A stretch of 21,810 nucleotides of DNA, from NCBI GenBank assembly GCA_027064845.1, contig JAMOPC010000035.1:1-21810 (forward strand). The letters are read 5' to 3'. The notes under the pieces are model-generated. The model did no database searches. It had not been told where the DNA came from and saw nothing but the letters and a program-made list of their open reading frames with translations. This document shows, one piece after another, positions 1 to 7,131 of this stretch; within the stretch, counting starts at the first letter, position 1; each line of letters opens with the position of its first letter. The position numbers and the translations under genes were made by a program. This DNA comes from Desulfurococcales archaeon. Its GTDB lineage: Archaea > Thermoproteota > Thermoprotei_A > Sulfolobales > Desulfurococcaceae.

Positions 1-953
1 AGAATGGGCTCGTATACATAAATATCTTTGGTCCCTTGTAGCTTCTCATAAGTATATCTGGCAAGATCGAGCATGTTAATAGCTTGTTCATAGTACCCGT
101 CAAAACCATAGTATTTAACCATAGCCCATACAGAAGCAACCGGTCCTCCTGGCCTTGTTCCGAGCAAGCCACAGTATTTTCCATATAATGTATAGCTTGC
201 ATCAAAACATATATTCTCTAAATCATTCTTATCCTTGTAAAGTATCATTCCAGATGGTATAGGAGTTAAACCATTCTTATGGAAATCTATACTAATACTT
301 GAGACTCCTTCATAAAACCTAAGATCTTGTTTTATTCTCCCAGCTTTGTAGAGGAAAGGAATTAAGAGCCCACCATAAGCAGCGTCCACGTGCAAATATG
401 TGTCATATTCGACGGATATTTTTGCAACTTCCTTTAAGGGATCAATTATTCCTAGTTCAGTAGTCCCAGCTGTCACTATTATGATGCATGGTTCATATTT
501 CCTAACATAGTTTTCTAACACACAAGGATCTATTGGTGAATTATTTGTTGGTATAGTGACTAATTTTAACCCTAATATTCGTGAAGCTTTAACAATAGAT
601 ACATGGACAGTATCTGGGGCTAACACAACTCTATTTTTACAACTACTTTTTATCATAGCAGAAATTATTGATAGAAAATTAGATTCTGTACCGCCGCTAG
701 TTATGTATCCATATAATTTGGTTTCCCCATACCATTTACTAATCTCCAATAATATTTCTTCTTCCATCTTCTTCAATGTCGAGAAAATGAATGGGTCACC
801 ATAATTTGTATGCATAAACAAATTATATGCATAAACAGCTAGTGCATGTGGATAAGTTGTCATGGAACCAAGGATTTTTCCTTCAAAATGCTTTGGTGTT
901 TTCTCGTAAAACTTCAATAACTCAGAGATGATCTTGGATATTTTCTTATTCAA
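1..953 (-). CDS. mfnA: PLP-dependent L-aspartate/L-tyrosine decarboxylase, MfnA-like (3' end cut by window)
   Basis: Group II pyridoxal-phosphate decarboxylase. In methanogens MfnA makes tyramine for methanofuran; in non-methanogenic archaea the family is tied to aspartate decarboxylation, giving beta-alanine for coenzyme A, which is the likelier role here. About 317 residues are visible of a usual 370-400, so the C-terminal part lies beyond base 1. Seen in the translation: the substrate-loop motif GYITSGGTESN near residues 82-92, a PLP-stacking His near 117 (VHVSI), the Asp of VDAAYGG near 190, and the Schiff-base Lys near 226 in DFHKNG. The start is TTG at 953-951: an in-frame TGA lies just upstream, and GGAAGTGAT, one mismatch from the ideal Shine-Dalgarno, sits a few bases before it. 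It follows the RuvBL gene on the same strand after a gap holding an inverted repeat. The choice between Asp, Tyr and Glu as substrate is not decided by sequence. Confidence 0.9.
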   Translation of the reverse strand, partial: MNKKISKIISELLKFYEKTPKHFEGKILGSMTTYPHALAVYAYNLFMHTNYGDPFIFSTLKKMEEEILLEISKWYGETKLYGYITSGGTESNFLSIISAMIKSSCKNRVVLAPDTVHVSIVKASRILGLKLVTIPTNNSPIDPCVLENYVRKYEPCIIIVTAGTTELGIIDPLKEVAKISVEYDTYLHVDAAYGGLLIPFLYKAGRIKQDLRFYEGVSSISIDFHKNGLTPIPSGMILYKDKNDLENICFDASYTLYGKYCGLLGTRPGGPVASVWAMVKYYGFDGYYEQAINMLDLARYTYEKLQGTKDIYVYEPI

Positions 954-998
954 TGATAATCACTTCCACGAGGCTATTAATCATAATTGCTCTACAAT

Positions 999-1024
999 AG
1001 TAATACCTAAGGAAAAGTATTACT
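999..1024. repeat. Perfect 8-bp inverted repeat in the mfnA upstream region
   Basis: AGTAATAC at 999-1006 and its exact complement GTATTACT at 1017-1024 flank a 10-base spacer. A further GTATTACT lies at 1069-1076, across the stop codon of the RuvBL gene. The element sits about 46-71 bases upstream of the mfnA start, so it could be an operator for mfnA, or a hairpin in the tail of the RuvBL transcript. No U-run follows it on the minus strand, which argues somewhat against a terminator. Confidence 0.45.
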
Positions 1025-1071
1025 ATATGCAGTAAATAAAGAAAATATCTTAATAAAAACAGGTCTTAGTA

Positions 1072-2427
1072 TTACTTCAGGAATTTTTCTTCATATTCCT
1101 TCAAGTATTTCACACTGGAATTCACATCTATAAATAAGCTACGTGCTTTTTTCACATCTTCTACGGTAACCTTGCTTCTTCCATTGTTCATAGCTATTAT
1201 TCTCGCTGGTTCCATTAATTGTACGGCGTATCTTAGGCTTGTCTCAACACCTATTTTAACCAGTTCTTCGAGGGCCTCGTCTGTGATTTCTATTTCCTCC
1301 TCAGAGGCTCTGATCTTTATTATTTCTCTTATTTCCTCAGCATTGTATGGTCTAGTAGGTATTATCAAGAGCCTGTCAAGCAAGTCTAGGGGCATGCCAT
1401 GAGGCGATTCTATATCTGTACCTCTTATCCTGGCTATTCCTCTATTTGTAGCCAATATAATAATTGGTGATAACTCGCTCTCCATTGCTCGGGATAAGAA
1501 ACTGAAAGCCTCGATATCAAGCATGTGTGCATCATCTATGAATAATACACCTGGAACCATTTCAGCTTTCTTATCCTCTATCCATTTTCTTACCATTTCA
1601 TCTACTTCTCTACGTACTTCGGGAGGAATTTCTCTTTCAATACCTATAGTGAAGAAGCTTATGAGTGCACGTTGACTAGCAATGTATAAGTCTAGATCAT
1701 GTAGCGTGAATGTTCTAACGATTTCTTTTTCTTTCTTAACAGGTCCTTTTGGTATTTCGACAATTCTATGAGTTTCTATGTCATAATACCTGGCTTTTTC
1801 TATACCTTTTGCTTTACCGATTCTATGTACTCTTCCTGTTTCAGCGTCTATCCATATAACGTCTCCTCTACGGATGCCTAGTTCTAGTATCTGGTGAGTA
1901 ATTTCTTCGCCAACAGTTAATGTTACTTCATCATCTCTAGTTGCGAGTGTTATTCTTGCTTCCTTGGGAATAGTCATATAAGGTACTAGTGGGTGCCTAG
2001 CTCTCCTAATCTTAAGTTCCTTAACAACACCCTCGTAAACAAGTCTTTTTTCACGAACTCTTACACCAAGTGCTCTTCGCAAAGCCTCTGTAAGGATCTC
2101 TGTCTTCTTTTTCTCGCTACTATATATTTCGGAACCACTCATTGCAACAAAAGGAGTATCCTCGCCCAATTCACGTGCAATAGCAATCGCTATAGCTGTC
2201 TTACCTGTTCCTGGAGGACCAACGAGTAATACTCCTCTACCAGCTATGCGTCCTTCTCTAATCATATTTACGACTATTCCAGCTGCTTCACGAGCCTCTA
2301 ATTGACCGACAAGACCATCTGCTTTAAATATGGCTTTACCGTTTTCATCAAGCCCCAAGCCTCTAATATGGCTATGTGCCCCGATACGTTTTGGCCGAGG
2401 CTTTTCTATCTTTATCTCGATACCCAT
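1072..2427 (-). CDS. RuvBL/TIP49-family AAA+ ATPase
   Basis: Archaeal homologue of eukaryotic RUVBL1/2 (Pontin/Reptin, TBP-interacting TIP49), hexameric ATPases of remodelling and RNP-assembly complexes. Residue numbers count from the GTG at 2436. Walker A GPPGTGKT is at 73-80. The RuvBL-specific domain II insertion spans about 125-240. Walker B LFIDDAH is at 298-304, sensor 1 ATN at 329-331, and the sensor 2 Arg near 402 in LRYAVQL. The length (454 from GTG, 451 from ATG) is normal for the family. I prefer the ATG at 2427: AGGTGA ends five bases before it, whereas the GTG at 2436 overlaps that same Shine-Dalgarno. The Walker B motif has Asp-Asp where eukaryotic members have Asp-Glu. No operon partner is evident apart from mfnA downstream. 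The role in archaea is little known; family membership is secure. Confidence 0.95.
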   Translation of the reverse strand: MGIEIKIEKPRPKRIGAHSHIRGLGLDENGKAIFKADGLVGQLEAREAAGIVVNMIREGRIAGRGVLLVGPPGTGKTAIAIAIARELGEDTPFVAMSGSEIYSSEKKKTEILTEALRRALGVRVREKRLVYEGVVKELKIRRARHPLVPYMTIPKEARITLATRDDEVTLTVGEEITHQILELGIRRGDVIWIDAETGRVHRIGKAKGIEKARYYDIETHRIVEIPKGPVKKEKEIVRTFTLHDLDLYIASQRALISFFTIGIEREIPPEVRREVDEMVRKWIEDKKAEMVPGVLFIDDAHMLDIEAFSFLSRAMESELSPIIILATNRGIARIRGTDIESPHGMPLDLLDRLLIIPTRPYNAEEIREIIKIRASEEEIEITDEALEELVKIGVETSLRYAVQLMEPARIIAMNNGRSKVTVEDVKKARSLFIDVNSSVKYLKEYEEKFLK

Positions 2428-2515
2428 TATGCTCACCTAATTGATTATTAAATAAAACTGTTTTAATAATAGGAACACTTATTTCATATATAGTCTATTT
2501 GATAAAGGGTTTAAA

Positions 2516-2582
2516 TCAGACGCCGCTGAAGTCCTCATAGACCCCAGCCCCTAAGGTCTCGGCGGTACAACCAAGTCATCAT
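2516..2582 (-). ncRNA. Candidate C/D box guide sRNA 1
   Basis: A GC-rich island in an AT-rich gap, with no reading frame. Read on the minus strand it begins with a perfect box C (ATGATGA, 2576-2582) and ends with a perfect box D (CTGA, 2516-2519). Inside are a near-consensus C' (ATGAGGA, 2532-2538) and a D'-like CTGG (2544-2547), 5 bases apart. The C'-to-D interval is exactly 12 bases (2520-2531), the usual archaeal guide length. The C-to-D' interval is 28 bases, longer than usual, and can fold (AGACC with GGTCT). The terminal stem is very weak. An A/T-rich TATA-like stretch at 2614-2631 is placed to start a transcript about a dozen bases before box C. I could not name an rRNA target with confidence. 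The boxes are seen; the sRNA function is inferred. Confidence 0.5.
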
Positions 2583-2613
2583 ATTGTTCTCAAGATATGG
2601 TTATATTAACAGG

Positions 2614-2631
2614 ATAAATATTTTTATTTAA
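2614..2631. promoter_or_regulatory. A/T-rich TATA-like element, possibly bidirectional
   Basis: A run of A and T that reads as a TATA box on either strand. On the minus strand it lies about 40 bases before box C of the candidate guide RNA. On the plus strand it lies about 55 bases before the ATG at 2678. Spacing fits a crenarchaeal TATA box in both directions, but in an AT-rich genome such stretches are common. Confidence 0.3.
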
Positions 2632-2677
2632 TAGAACGTGATTCAAACCAATTAAAGGCATCTATGGTGAAAAATAA

Positions 2678-3583
2678 ATGAATAATAAGGAAAACGAGTT
2701 ACGAAGACTACTACTGGAAAAACTAGGATTAATCAATAAAAAGATTAGCGAGAAAGCACGAGAAAACCCAGCTTACACATCCATTTTGAACGATTTATCA
2801 GAAACAATCAATAAGATAAAATTATCGAAAACAATGCCTATAATTTCAAGAAAACAAATAGATTTCTACATGTTATTAATGAATAAAATAAATGAAATGA
2901 TTCTATTACTTGAAGATGAGAATATTTCTCCCGAAGACCTTATTTCCTCATATAAAGATATCAAAAGTTTGATCGATAGTTACCTTGACTTTATAAGGAA
3001 AGAAGCATTAAAGAACAAAATATTAATGTCCCTCCCAGTCATATTCGCATTTTTAGTTTATTTAACAAATACATTTTCACTTCAGCAAATACAACAAATA
3101 AATCCCTTAAATGTAGCAACCTTAATTATTGGAGGAATAGCTGTAGCCTTTTTATTCATAAGAATGGATCTTTCGTATATTTTCTTAATGCTTTCAGCAA
3201 TTATAGGTCTAGTACAGCTTTCCCTACATAAAACAATTACTGAAAACGACATATATACTGGCTTAATATATGTACTCGTATTCATAACGGCAACCACATA
3301 TCTCCATACAATAAGAACCGTTAAATCAAAAGAATACTTATCCAAAGTCAAAGAACTAGCATCAAACATCGAAAAAATATCAATAATGAAAGAACAAAGA
3401 GTTGAAAAAGTAGAAACAATTGAGGAAGAGAATAAACTATATGAGAAAGCACTAGAACTCTACAAGAAGACCTATGGTTCTAATGCTGAAAAACTACTTA
3501 ACTACACAATCAATATAATGGTCATGCATGGTCTCAAACGAAAAGAAGCTTTAGAAAAAATACTTAGAAATATACAAACATAG
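2678..3583 (+). CDS. Unknown four-TM membrane protein with cytoplasmic helical domains
   Basis: I do not recognise a named family. The 301-residue product has three parts: a charged helical N-terminal region (1-110), four hydrophobic segments (about 113-130, 145-162, 165-184 and 191-209), and a charged, coiled-coil-like C-terminal region (212-301) rich in Lys and Glu. With no signal peptide and an even number of segments, both termini probably face the cytoplasm, which fits a membrane-anchored scaffold or regulator more than a transporter. The ATG at 2678 is supported by GGTGA at 2666-2670. The next gene on this strand starts about 100 bases on and has its own Shine-Dalgarno. Base use matches the neighbours, with no sign of transfer. 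Function: none assigned. Confidence 0.8.
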   Translation: MNNKENELRRLLLEKLGLINKKISEKARENPAYTSILNDLSETINKIKLSKTMPIISRKQIDFYMLLMNKINEMILLLEDENISPEDLISSYKDIKSLIDSYLDFIRKEALKNKILMSLPVIFAFLVYLTNTFSLQQIQQINPLNVATLIIGGIAVAFLFIRMDLSYIFLMLSAIIGLVQLSLHKTITENDIYTGLIYVLVFITATTYLHTIRTVKSKEYLSKVKELASNIEKISIMKEQRVEKVETIEEENKLYEKALELYKKTYGSNAEKLLNYTINIMVMHGLKRKEALEKILRNIQT

Positions 3584-3685
3584 TCATTGTAAGGATTAAA
3601 TTAATAACTAGTTAACCCAAAAATTTATGTGTAAGATATATCAAGAATATAAAAAGCATTAACCAGTTTTCAGAGGTGCTTAACT

Positions 3686-4159
3686 GTGTCAAAATCAACA
3701 ACTGGGAAATCAAAAGAATTAAAAATTGTAACAAGACATGTGATCACAGTACAAGATATCGAAAAAGATCCCAGAAAAATTAAATTACTATATATAATCT
3801 CTGAAATAGGAGGAATAAGTGAGAAAGCACTACAGTATCTTCTTTACTATATGAAGGAGGAAGGATATGATCTCGGATACAATTTCGTTATGTTAGGACA
3901 ATTCCCATCAAGCAAAGAAATCCTCAACGATACATTAGCACTCAGATACGTAGGGTTACTAGAGACTAATCCCAGGAAAAAACTCGTAGTCACAAGCTTA
4001 GGTAAAGAATTCCTAGAAAAACATGCCGACAAGATACCCGAGGAAGAAAAAGAAAAGATCAAAAAACTAATTGAAGAATTAAGGATAAAAATAGCACCTA
4101 TAGATGCCGAAGTAGAGCTTCGAGCACGTCCAAGGAGAAGAAGGAGAAGATTATTTTAA
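3686..4159 (+). CDS. Winged-helix-like protein with basic C-terminal tail, function unknown
   Basis: 157 residues with a GTG start at 3686, preceded by GAGGTG at 3673-3678. The middle (about 28-112) is predicted from its pattern to be a winged helix: helices around LLYIISEIGG and LQYLLYYMKEEG, a further helix around the SSKEILNDTL region, and a short hairpin ending KKLVVTSLGKEFL, the usual wing layout. A Lys/Glu helix follows, and the protein ends in a block of seven Arg within the last ten residues, which suggests nucleic-acid or ribosome contact. It could be a transcription factor, a chromatin-associated protein or a conserved crenarchaeal protein of another role. It stands alone, convergent with the next gene. 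The fold is inferred from pattern only. Confidence 0.75.
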   Translation: MSKSTTGKSKELKIVTRHVITVQDIEKDPRKIKLLYIISEIGGISEKALQYLLYYMKEEGYDLGYNFVMLGQFPSSKEILNDTLALRYVGLLETNPRKKLVVTSLGKEFLEKHADKIPEEEKEKIKKLIEELRIKIAPIDAEVELRARPRRRRRRLF

Positions 4160-4187
4160 TACAATTTATTCATTGTCCTAATAGATG

Positions 4188-4209
4188 ATATAATATAGTT
4201 GTATTATAT
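4188..4209. terminator. Candidate bidirectional terminator hairpin between convergent genes
   Basis: ATATAATA at 4188-4195 and TATTATAT at 4202-4209 form a perfect 8-bp inverted repeat around a six-base loop. It lies in the short gap between convergent genes and overlaps the stop codon of the minus-strand gene at 4204-4206. It is A/T-only, so the stem is weak at high temperature. Archaeal termination depends mainly on U-runs, so the role is uncertain. Confidence 0.3.
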
Positions 4210-4605
4210 TGATGTTGATATTTGGAATCTACGAGTTTCTTTTTCTTTCTTACCTATTGTTAAGATCGGGTTGAGTTTGCCTTCTTCTGCAAGTTTCTTA
4301 ATATGCTCACTAAACTTGGAAGTATGCTCAATATCTAGTTCGAGTAATTGATAGAATATTATGCGTAGTTTACTCCATAGTTCTACTAGCATTTCTCTCG
4401 GCATATGTGATATAACCATTGGTTCTTTTAACCATTGATCAAATGCTTCAATCGTCCTCATCATATGTTGAAAAGCTTGCCTTGACAATAAGATTAACGC
4501 TAATCTATCGAGATTCTCATAGTTTTCTTCAGCTTTCTTAAAACTCTCTTTTACCTCTTCTTGTCTTTTCACCCAAGCTTCCAGATTTAAGAAATATGAA
4601 TCCAT
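4204..4605 (-). CDS. Small all-helical protein, possibly DUF2153-type
   Basis: 133 residues, predicted almost wholly alpha-helical from its heptad-like Leu, Ile and charged pattern: an amphipathic region at 1-60 with KRQEEVKESFKKAEENYENL, then helices at 65-110 with LWSKLRIIFYQLLELDIEH. It has no membrane segment, no Cys and no catalytic motif. The make-up resembles the crenarchaeal DUF2153 group, but that is recall, not a search. The ATG at 4605 is supported by AAGGTG about ten bases upstream. A TATA-like GATAAAAAC (4652-4660) about 50 bases upstream suggests its own promoter. It is convergent with the winged-helix gene and separated from the Trm112-like gene by a short gap. Function unknown. 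Confidence 0.75.
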   Translation of the reverse strand: MDSYFLNLEAWVKRQEEVKESFKKAEENYENLDRLALILLSRQAFQHMMRTIEAFDQWLKEPMVISHMPREMLVELWSKLRIIFYQLLELDIEHTSKFSEHIKKLAEEGKLNPILTIGKKEKETRRFQISTSI

Positions 4606-4651
4606 ACCTATTATGCACCTTAGCTAATTTGATAAACTATGAAACTAGAAT

Positions 4652-4660
4652 GTTTTTATC
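4652..4660 (-). promoter_or_regulatory. TATA-like box for the 4204-4605 gene
   Basis: Minus-strand GATAAAAAC lies about 50 bases before the ATG at 4605. Transcription would begin near 4631, leaving a leader of about 25 bases that holds the AAGGTG ribosome site. The spacing is right for an archaeal TATA box; there is no experimental support. Confidence 0.35.
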
Positions 4661-4715
4661 CTCTAAATATCTTTACCTAATGAGAGTTATTATGGAAAAA
4701 TCGTATTAGAATAGG

Positions 4716-5108
4716 TTATTCTTCTTGAGATAGATTATATGGTTTGCCCTCGTACACTATATATTCCGGGAGCTTGTCTTTCCACTTTGCTAGGAATTCT
4801 TTATCGCTTTTTTCCTTTCTCTTATTATCTTTTAAAAGATATACTATACCGTTTCTTATTGGATACCATCGTTTACAGTTCTCACAGTATAGAACACCTG
4901 TTTTTATACCTATGCGGAGACATTTATCGCATGGATATTGTTCTCCAGGTTTTATCGTTTTACCTAGATATGCACAATAATTTCTACATAGGGGGAACTC
5001 TAATCCACTCGTGTCAACATCTTCCTCAACAACTTCTAAAGGTATTATCTTAAGAGGAAAGTTTTTACAATGTGGACATCTTATAAAATCTATACCCCAG
5101 TATCGCAT
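4716..5108 (-). CDS. Trm112-like zinc-binding protein with extra cysteine pairs
   Basis: Trm112 family: small zinc proteins that bind and activate several methyltransferases acting on tRNA, rRNA and release factor in eukaryotes and archaea. The hallmark C-terminal half is present (GVLYCENCKRWYPIRNGIVYLL, with C76 and C79), paired with C12 and C15 in CPHC. Numbering counts from the TTG at 5111. Between them lies an insertion with four more Cys: C42, C46, C61 and C64, the last two as CDKC. That could form a second zinc site not found in the minimal family, and at about 130 residues the protein is long for it. The start is probably the ATG at 5108, which overlaps the TGA of the upstream mutase (TGATG), implying translational coupling; TTG at 5111 is the alternative. 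A GAGGTG lies at the end of the upstream gene. Confidence 0.8.
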   Translation of the reverse strand: MRYWGIDFIRCPHCKNFPLKIIPLEVVEEDVDTSGLEFPLCRNYCAYLGKTIKPGEQYPCDKCLRIGIKTGVLYCENCKRWYPIRNGIVYLLKDNKRKEKSDKEFLAKWKDKLPEYIVYEGKPYNLSQEE

Positions 5109-6481
5109 CAACTTGATTTTAACACCTCTTCTGCAATATTTCTAACTGTGTCAAGGAGTTCTTTTGCTTTTTCCTCAGTCTTAGCTTCAAGCATTATTCT
5201 TAGAAGAGGCTCAGTACCGCTTGGTCTCACTAATAACCAGAAATCATTGCTTATAACCTTTACTCCATCTATAGTGATCTGTCTGTATCCCTTGAAGTAT
5301 TCTTTCACTTTTTCAACCACTTTTAATGCCTTGTCCCTGCTCATCGGGATCTTTGTCTTAATTAAGTAGTATTGAGGTAGCTCGTCATATAGTTCTGATA
5401 GCTTCTTGTTTTCACTGGCTAGGAGCTCTAGCATTAATGCCAGCGTCATACCTCCATCTCTTACTAATTGGTGTGGTGGATACATGAATCCACCGTTTTC
5501 CTCAAAACCACATAATGCATCCTTATTCCTCTCCATAGTCCATGATATATCAACGCTTCCAACTTTTAGCCAAACAACCTCTATTCCTAATGGTCTGAGC
5601 ACGTCTTCTATAACGGTGCTAGATGATACAGCTGTATATACCTTCTTCGGGAACTCTGGGTGTTTGATTGCTAAGTATTTAGCTAGTAGAGCTGCCGTAC
5701 GATCACCCCATTGGACTCTGCCTTTATCATCTATGAAGATAGCACGGTCAGCATCACCATCGTGAGCAACACCAAGATCAGCATTGATGCTTAGAACAGC
5801 TTTAGAAGTCTCAGTTAAATGCTCAGGAATAGGCTCAGGCTCTCTTCCTGGAAACATTGGGTCTAAGTGACCATTTACAGTATATACTTTTACACCAAGT
5901 TCTCTAGCTATACGAGGAGATGTTAGAGCGCCAACACTATTAGCTGGGTCGATTACTATTCTGAAGTTCTTTTTCCTTATAAGGTCTTTATCAACCTTGT
6001 CAATAACTGCTTTAACGTATATGTCATTAACGTATGGATACGGCTTAACATCGTGGATTAATGCGCTCCAATTAGCTCTTCTAAATCTCTGCTCGAAGAA
6101 TATATCTTCTATTTTCCTCTCATCTTCCCTTGGAACCTCTATACCGTATGGACTAATGACTTTAATACCATTATATCTCGATGGGTTATGGCTTGCAGTA
6201 ATCATTACTCCTCCATCAAAATCTTCTGTTTTAACAACGTACTGAAGAGCTGGTGTAGGTGTTAAACCAGCATCATAAACTTTAACTCCTGCTGATAAAA
6301 GACCGGCAACAACTGCTGATTTTACCATTTCACCTCCTGCCCTGACATCTCTGCCGATAAGAACCTTTGCTCCTTCACCAAAATATGTCCCAATAGCCAT
6401 ACCCAGTCTTAACGCTAGTTCGGGAGTTAATTCTTCATTTATAATGCCCCTAACACCATCTGTACCAAATAACTTACCCAT
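5108..6481 (-). CDS. glmM: Phosphoglucosamine mutase / phosphomannomutase
   Basis: Alpha-D-phosphohexomutase that moves phosphate between C1 and C6 of hexose or hexosamine phosphates, feeding UDP-GlcNAc or GDP-mannose for glycans. Numbering counts from the upstream ATG at 6502. The phosphoserine loop TASHNP is at 102-107, the Mg-binding DGDADR at 248-253, the sugar-recognition loop GFEENGG at 332-338 and the phosphate-binding RPSGTEP at 426-432: all four domains, intact. FGTDGVRG near the N-terminus is typical. I prefer the ATG at 6481, giving 457 residues, because GGTG lies a suitable distance upstream and the family normally starts just before FGTDG. The upstream ATG at 6502 lacks a clear ribosome site. 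The stop overlaps the start of the Trm112-like gene, so the two are probably one operon. Archaeal members may use glucosamine, mannose or glucose phosphates; sequence alone does not settle which. Confidence 0.93.
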   Translation of the reverse strand: MGKLFGTDGVRGIINEELTPELALRLGMAIGTYFGEGAKVLIGRDVRAGGEMVKSAVVAGLLSAGVKVYDAGLTPTPALQYVVKTEDFDGGVMITASHNPSRYNGIKVISPYGIEVPREDERKIEDIFFEQRFRRANWSALIHDVKPYPYVNDIYVKAVIDKVDKDLIRKKNFRIVIDPANSVGALTSPRIARELGVKVYTVNGHLDPMFPGREPEPIPEHLTETSKAVLSINADLGVAHDGDADRAIFIDDKGRVQWGDRTAALLAKYLAIKHPEFPKKVYTAVSSSTVIEDVLRPLGIEVVWLKVGSVDISWTMERNKDALCGFEENGGFMYPPHQLVRDGGMTLALMLELLASENKKLSELYDELPQYYLIKTKIPMSRDKALKVVEKVKEYFKGYRQITIDGVKVISNDFWLLVRPSGTEPLLRIMLEAKTEEKAKELLDTVRNIAEEVLKSS

Positions 6482-6540
6482 AAACTCCCACCCATGCATC
6501 ATTATTTTATTACAGACGATGCGTTTTCTAGGATATGATT

Positions 6541-6564
6541 ATCGGTATTGATAATAATATCGAT
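6541..6564. repeat. Inverted repeat upstream of the mutase gene
   Basis: Positions 6541-6550 and 6555-6564 form a ten-pair hairpin around a four-base loop: eight Watson-Crick pairs and two G-T pairs. It sits about 60-80 bases before the preferred mutase start and about 60 bases after the stop of the acidic-protein gene. It could be an operator, or a structure in the tail of the upstream transcript. Confidence 0.35.
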
Positions 6565-6588
6565 TTTCTATATTAGAGAGAACCATTA

Positions 6589-6607
6589 TGTAGAACTGAT
6601 CTCTACA
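6589..6607. repeat. Short 6-bp hairpin after the acidic-protein gene
   Basis: TGTAGA (6589-6594) and TCTACA (6602-6607) can pair around a seven-base loop. The hairpin begins about 15 bases past the stop of the gene ending at 6622 on the minus strand. It is a weak candidate for an mRNA 3' end structure. Confidence 0.25.
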
Positions 6608-6621
6608 AAAAGAAATTATAT

Positions 6622-7002
6622 TTACTCTTCCTCGTACTCGGAATATTCTTCTTCTATTTCCTCAAGTATGTCTCTTACATCATTTTCTCCTTCTCTTAGC
6701 TTTAGTTTAACTTCGTATCCCTTATCAGATAGTAGCTGTGAAATCTCTACGGCAATGTCTCTAAGCTCGCTAAGCACGTCATCGACAGTCTCCTCTACAT
6801 CTTCCCCAGCCTCAATAAGGTCTACGAGAACATCCCTCAACTCTTCTTCGGGTTCAAGCTCTATTATCGCTTCATCGCCGATAATTCTAATGATTAACGT
6901 TATAGGAATTGTCTTATGAGTTCCTCTAATAATGTTCTTACGCTTCCTCACTTCTAACTCGTGCTCCTTCAACAACTTCACTATTTCATCACGTATGCTC
7001 AT
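6622..7002 (-). CDS. Acidic crenarchaeal protein of unknown function
   Basis: 126 residues, very rich in Glu and Asp, with no recognised domain name. The N-terminal third reads as helix then strands (HKTIPITLIIRIIGDEAIIELEPEEEL, in two stretches), the middle as an amphipathic helix with EDVEETVDDVLSELRDI, then another helix and strand (KGYEVKLKLREG). The tail is an acidic run (EEIEEEYSEYEEE). There are no Cys, no membrane segment and no catalytic motif. Strand-helix alternation suggests a compact alpha/beta fold with a disordered acidic tail, as in proteins that bind basic partners. The ATG at 7002 is preceded by a GGTGGTGGGAT ribosome site. A TATA-like stretch lies about 45 bases upstream, so it probably has its own promoter, divergent from the next operon. 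Confidence 0.75.
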   Translation of the reverse strand: MSIRDEIVKLLKEHELEVRKRKNIIRGTHKTIPITLIIRIIGDEAIIELEPEEELRDVLVDLIEAGEDVEETVDDVLSELRDIAVEISQLLSDKGYEVKLKLREGENDVRDILEEIEEEYSEYEEE

Positions 7003-7040
7003 ATCCCACCACCCTTCTCCATGATAATGGGTTATACAAC

Positions 7041-7054
7041 TATATTATAAAAAA
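7041..7054 (-). promoter_or_regulatory. TATA-like box for the acidic-protein gene
   Basis: On the minus strand this reads TTTTTTATAATATA. Its centre lies about 45 bases before the ATG at 7002, predicting a start near 7024 and a leader of some 20 bases that holds the ribosome site. Placement is good; the sequence is common in AT-rich DNA. Confidence 0.4.
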
Positions 7055-7131
7055 TTCCCTCAAAACAAAAAATAATGAATTAGACAATATTTAACACATC
7101 TATACCACTAAAGAAGAGGCTGAATAACGAT

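Noticed and set aside
2521..2570. A plus-strand H/ACA-type hairpin (CGCCG/CGGCG lower stem, AGACC/GGTCT upper stem, ACA two bases after)
   Set aside because: The right side of the pocket has no unpaired bases because the two stems abut, and there is no kink-turn in the upper part. The minus-strand C/D reading explains the boxes better.
6548..6919. Plus-strand Ser-rich reading frame
   Set aside because: It is the antisense shadow of the acidic protein: Glu and Asp codons read backwards give Ser. It has no ribosome site and the minus-strand gene is well supported.
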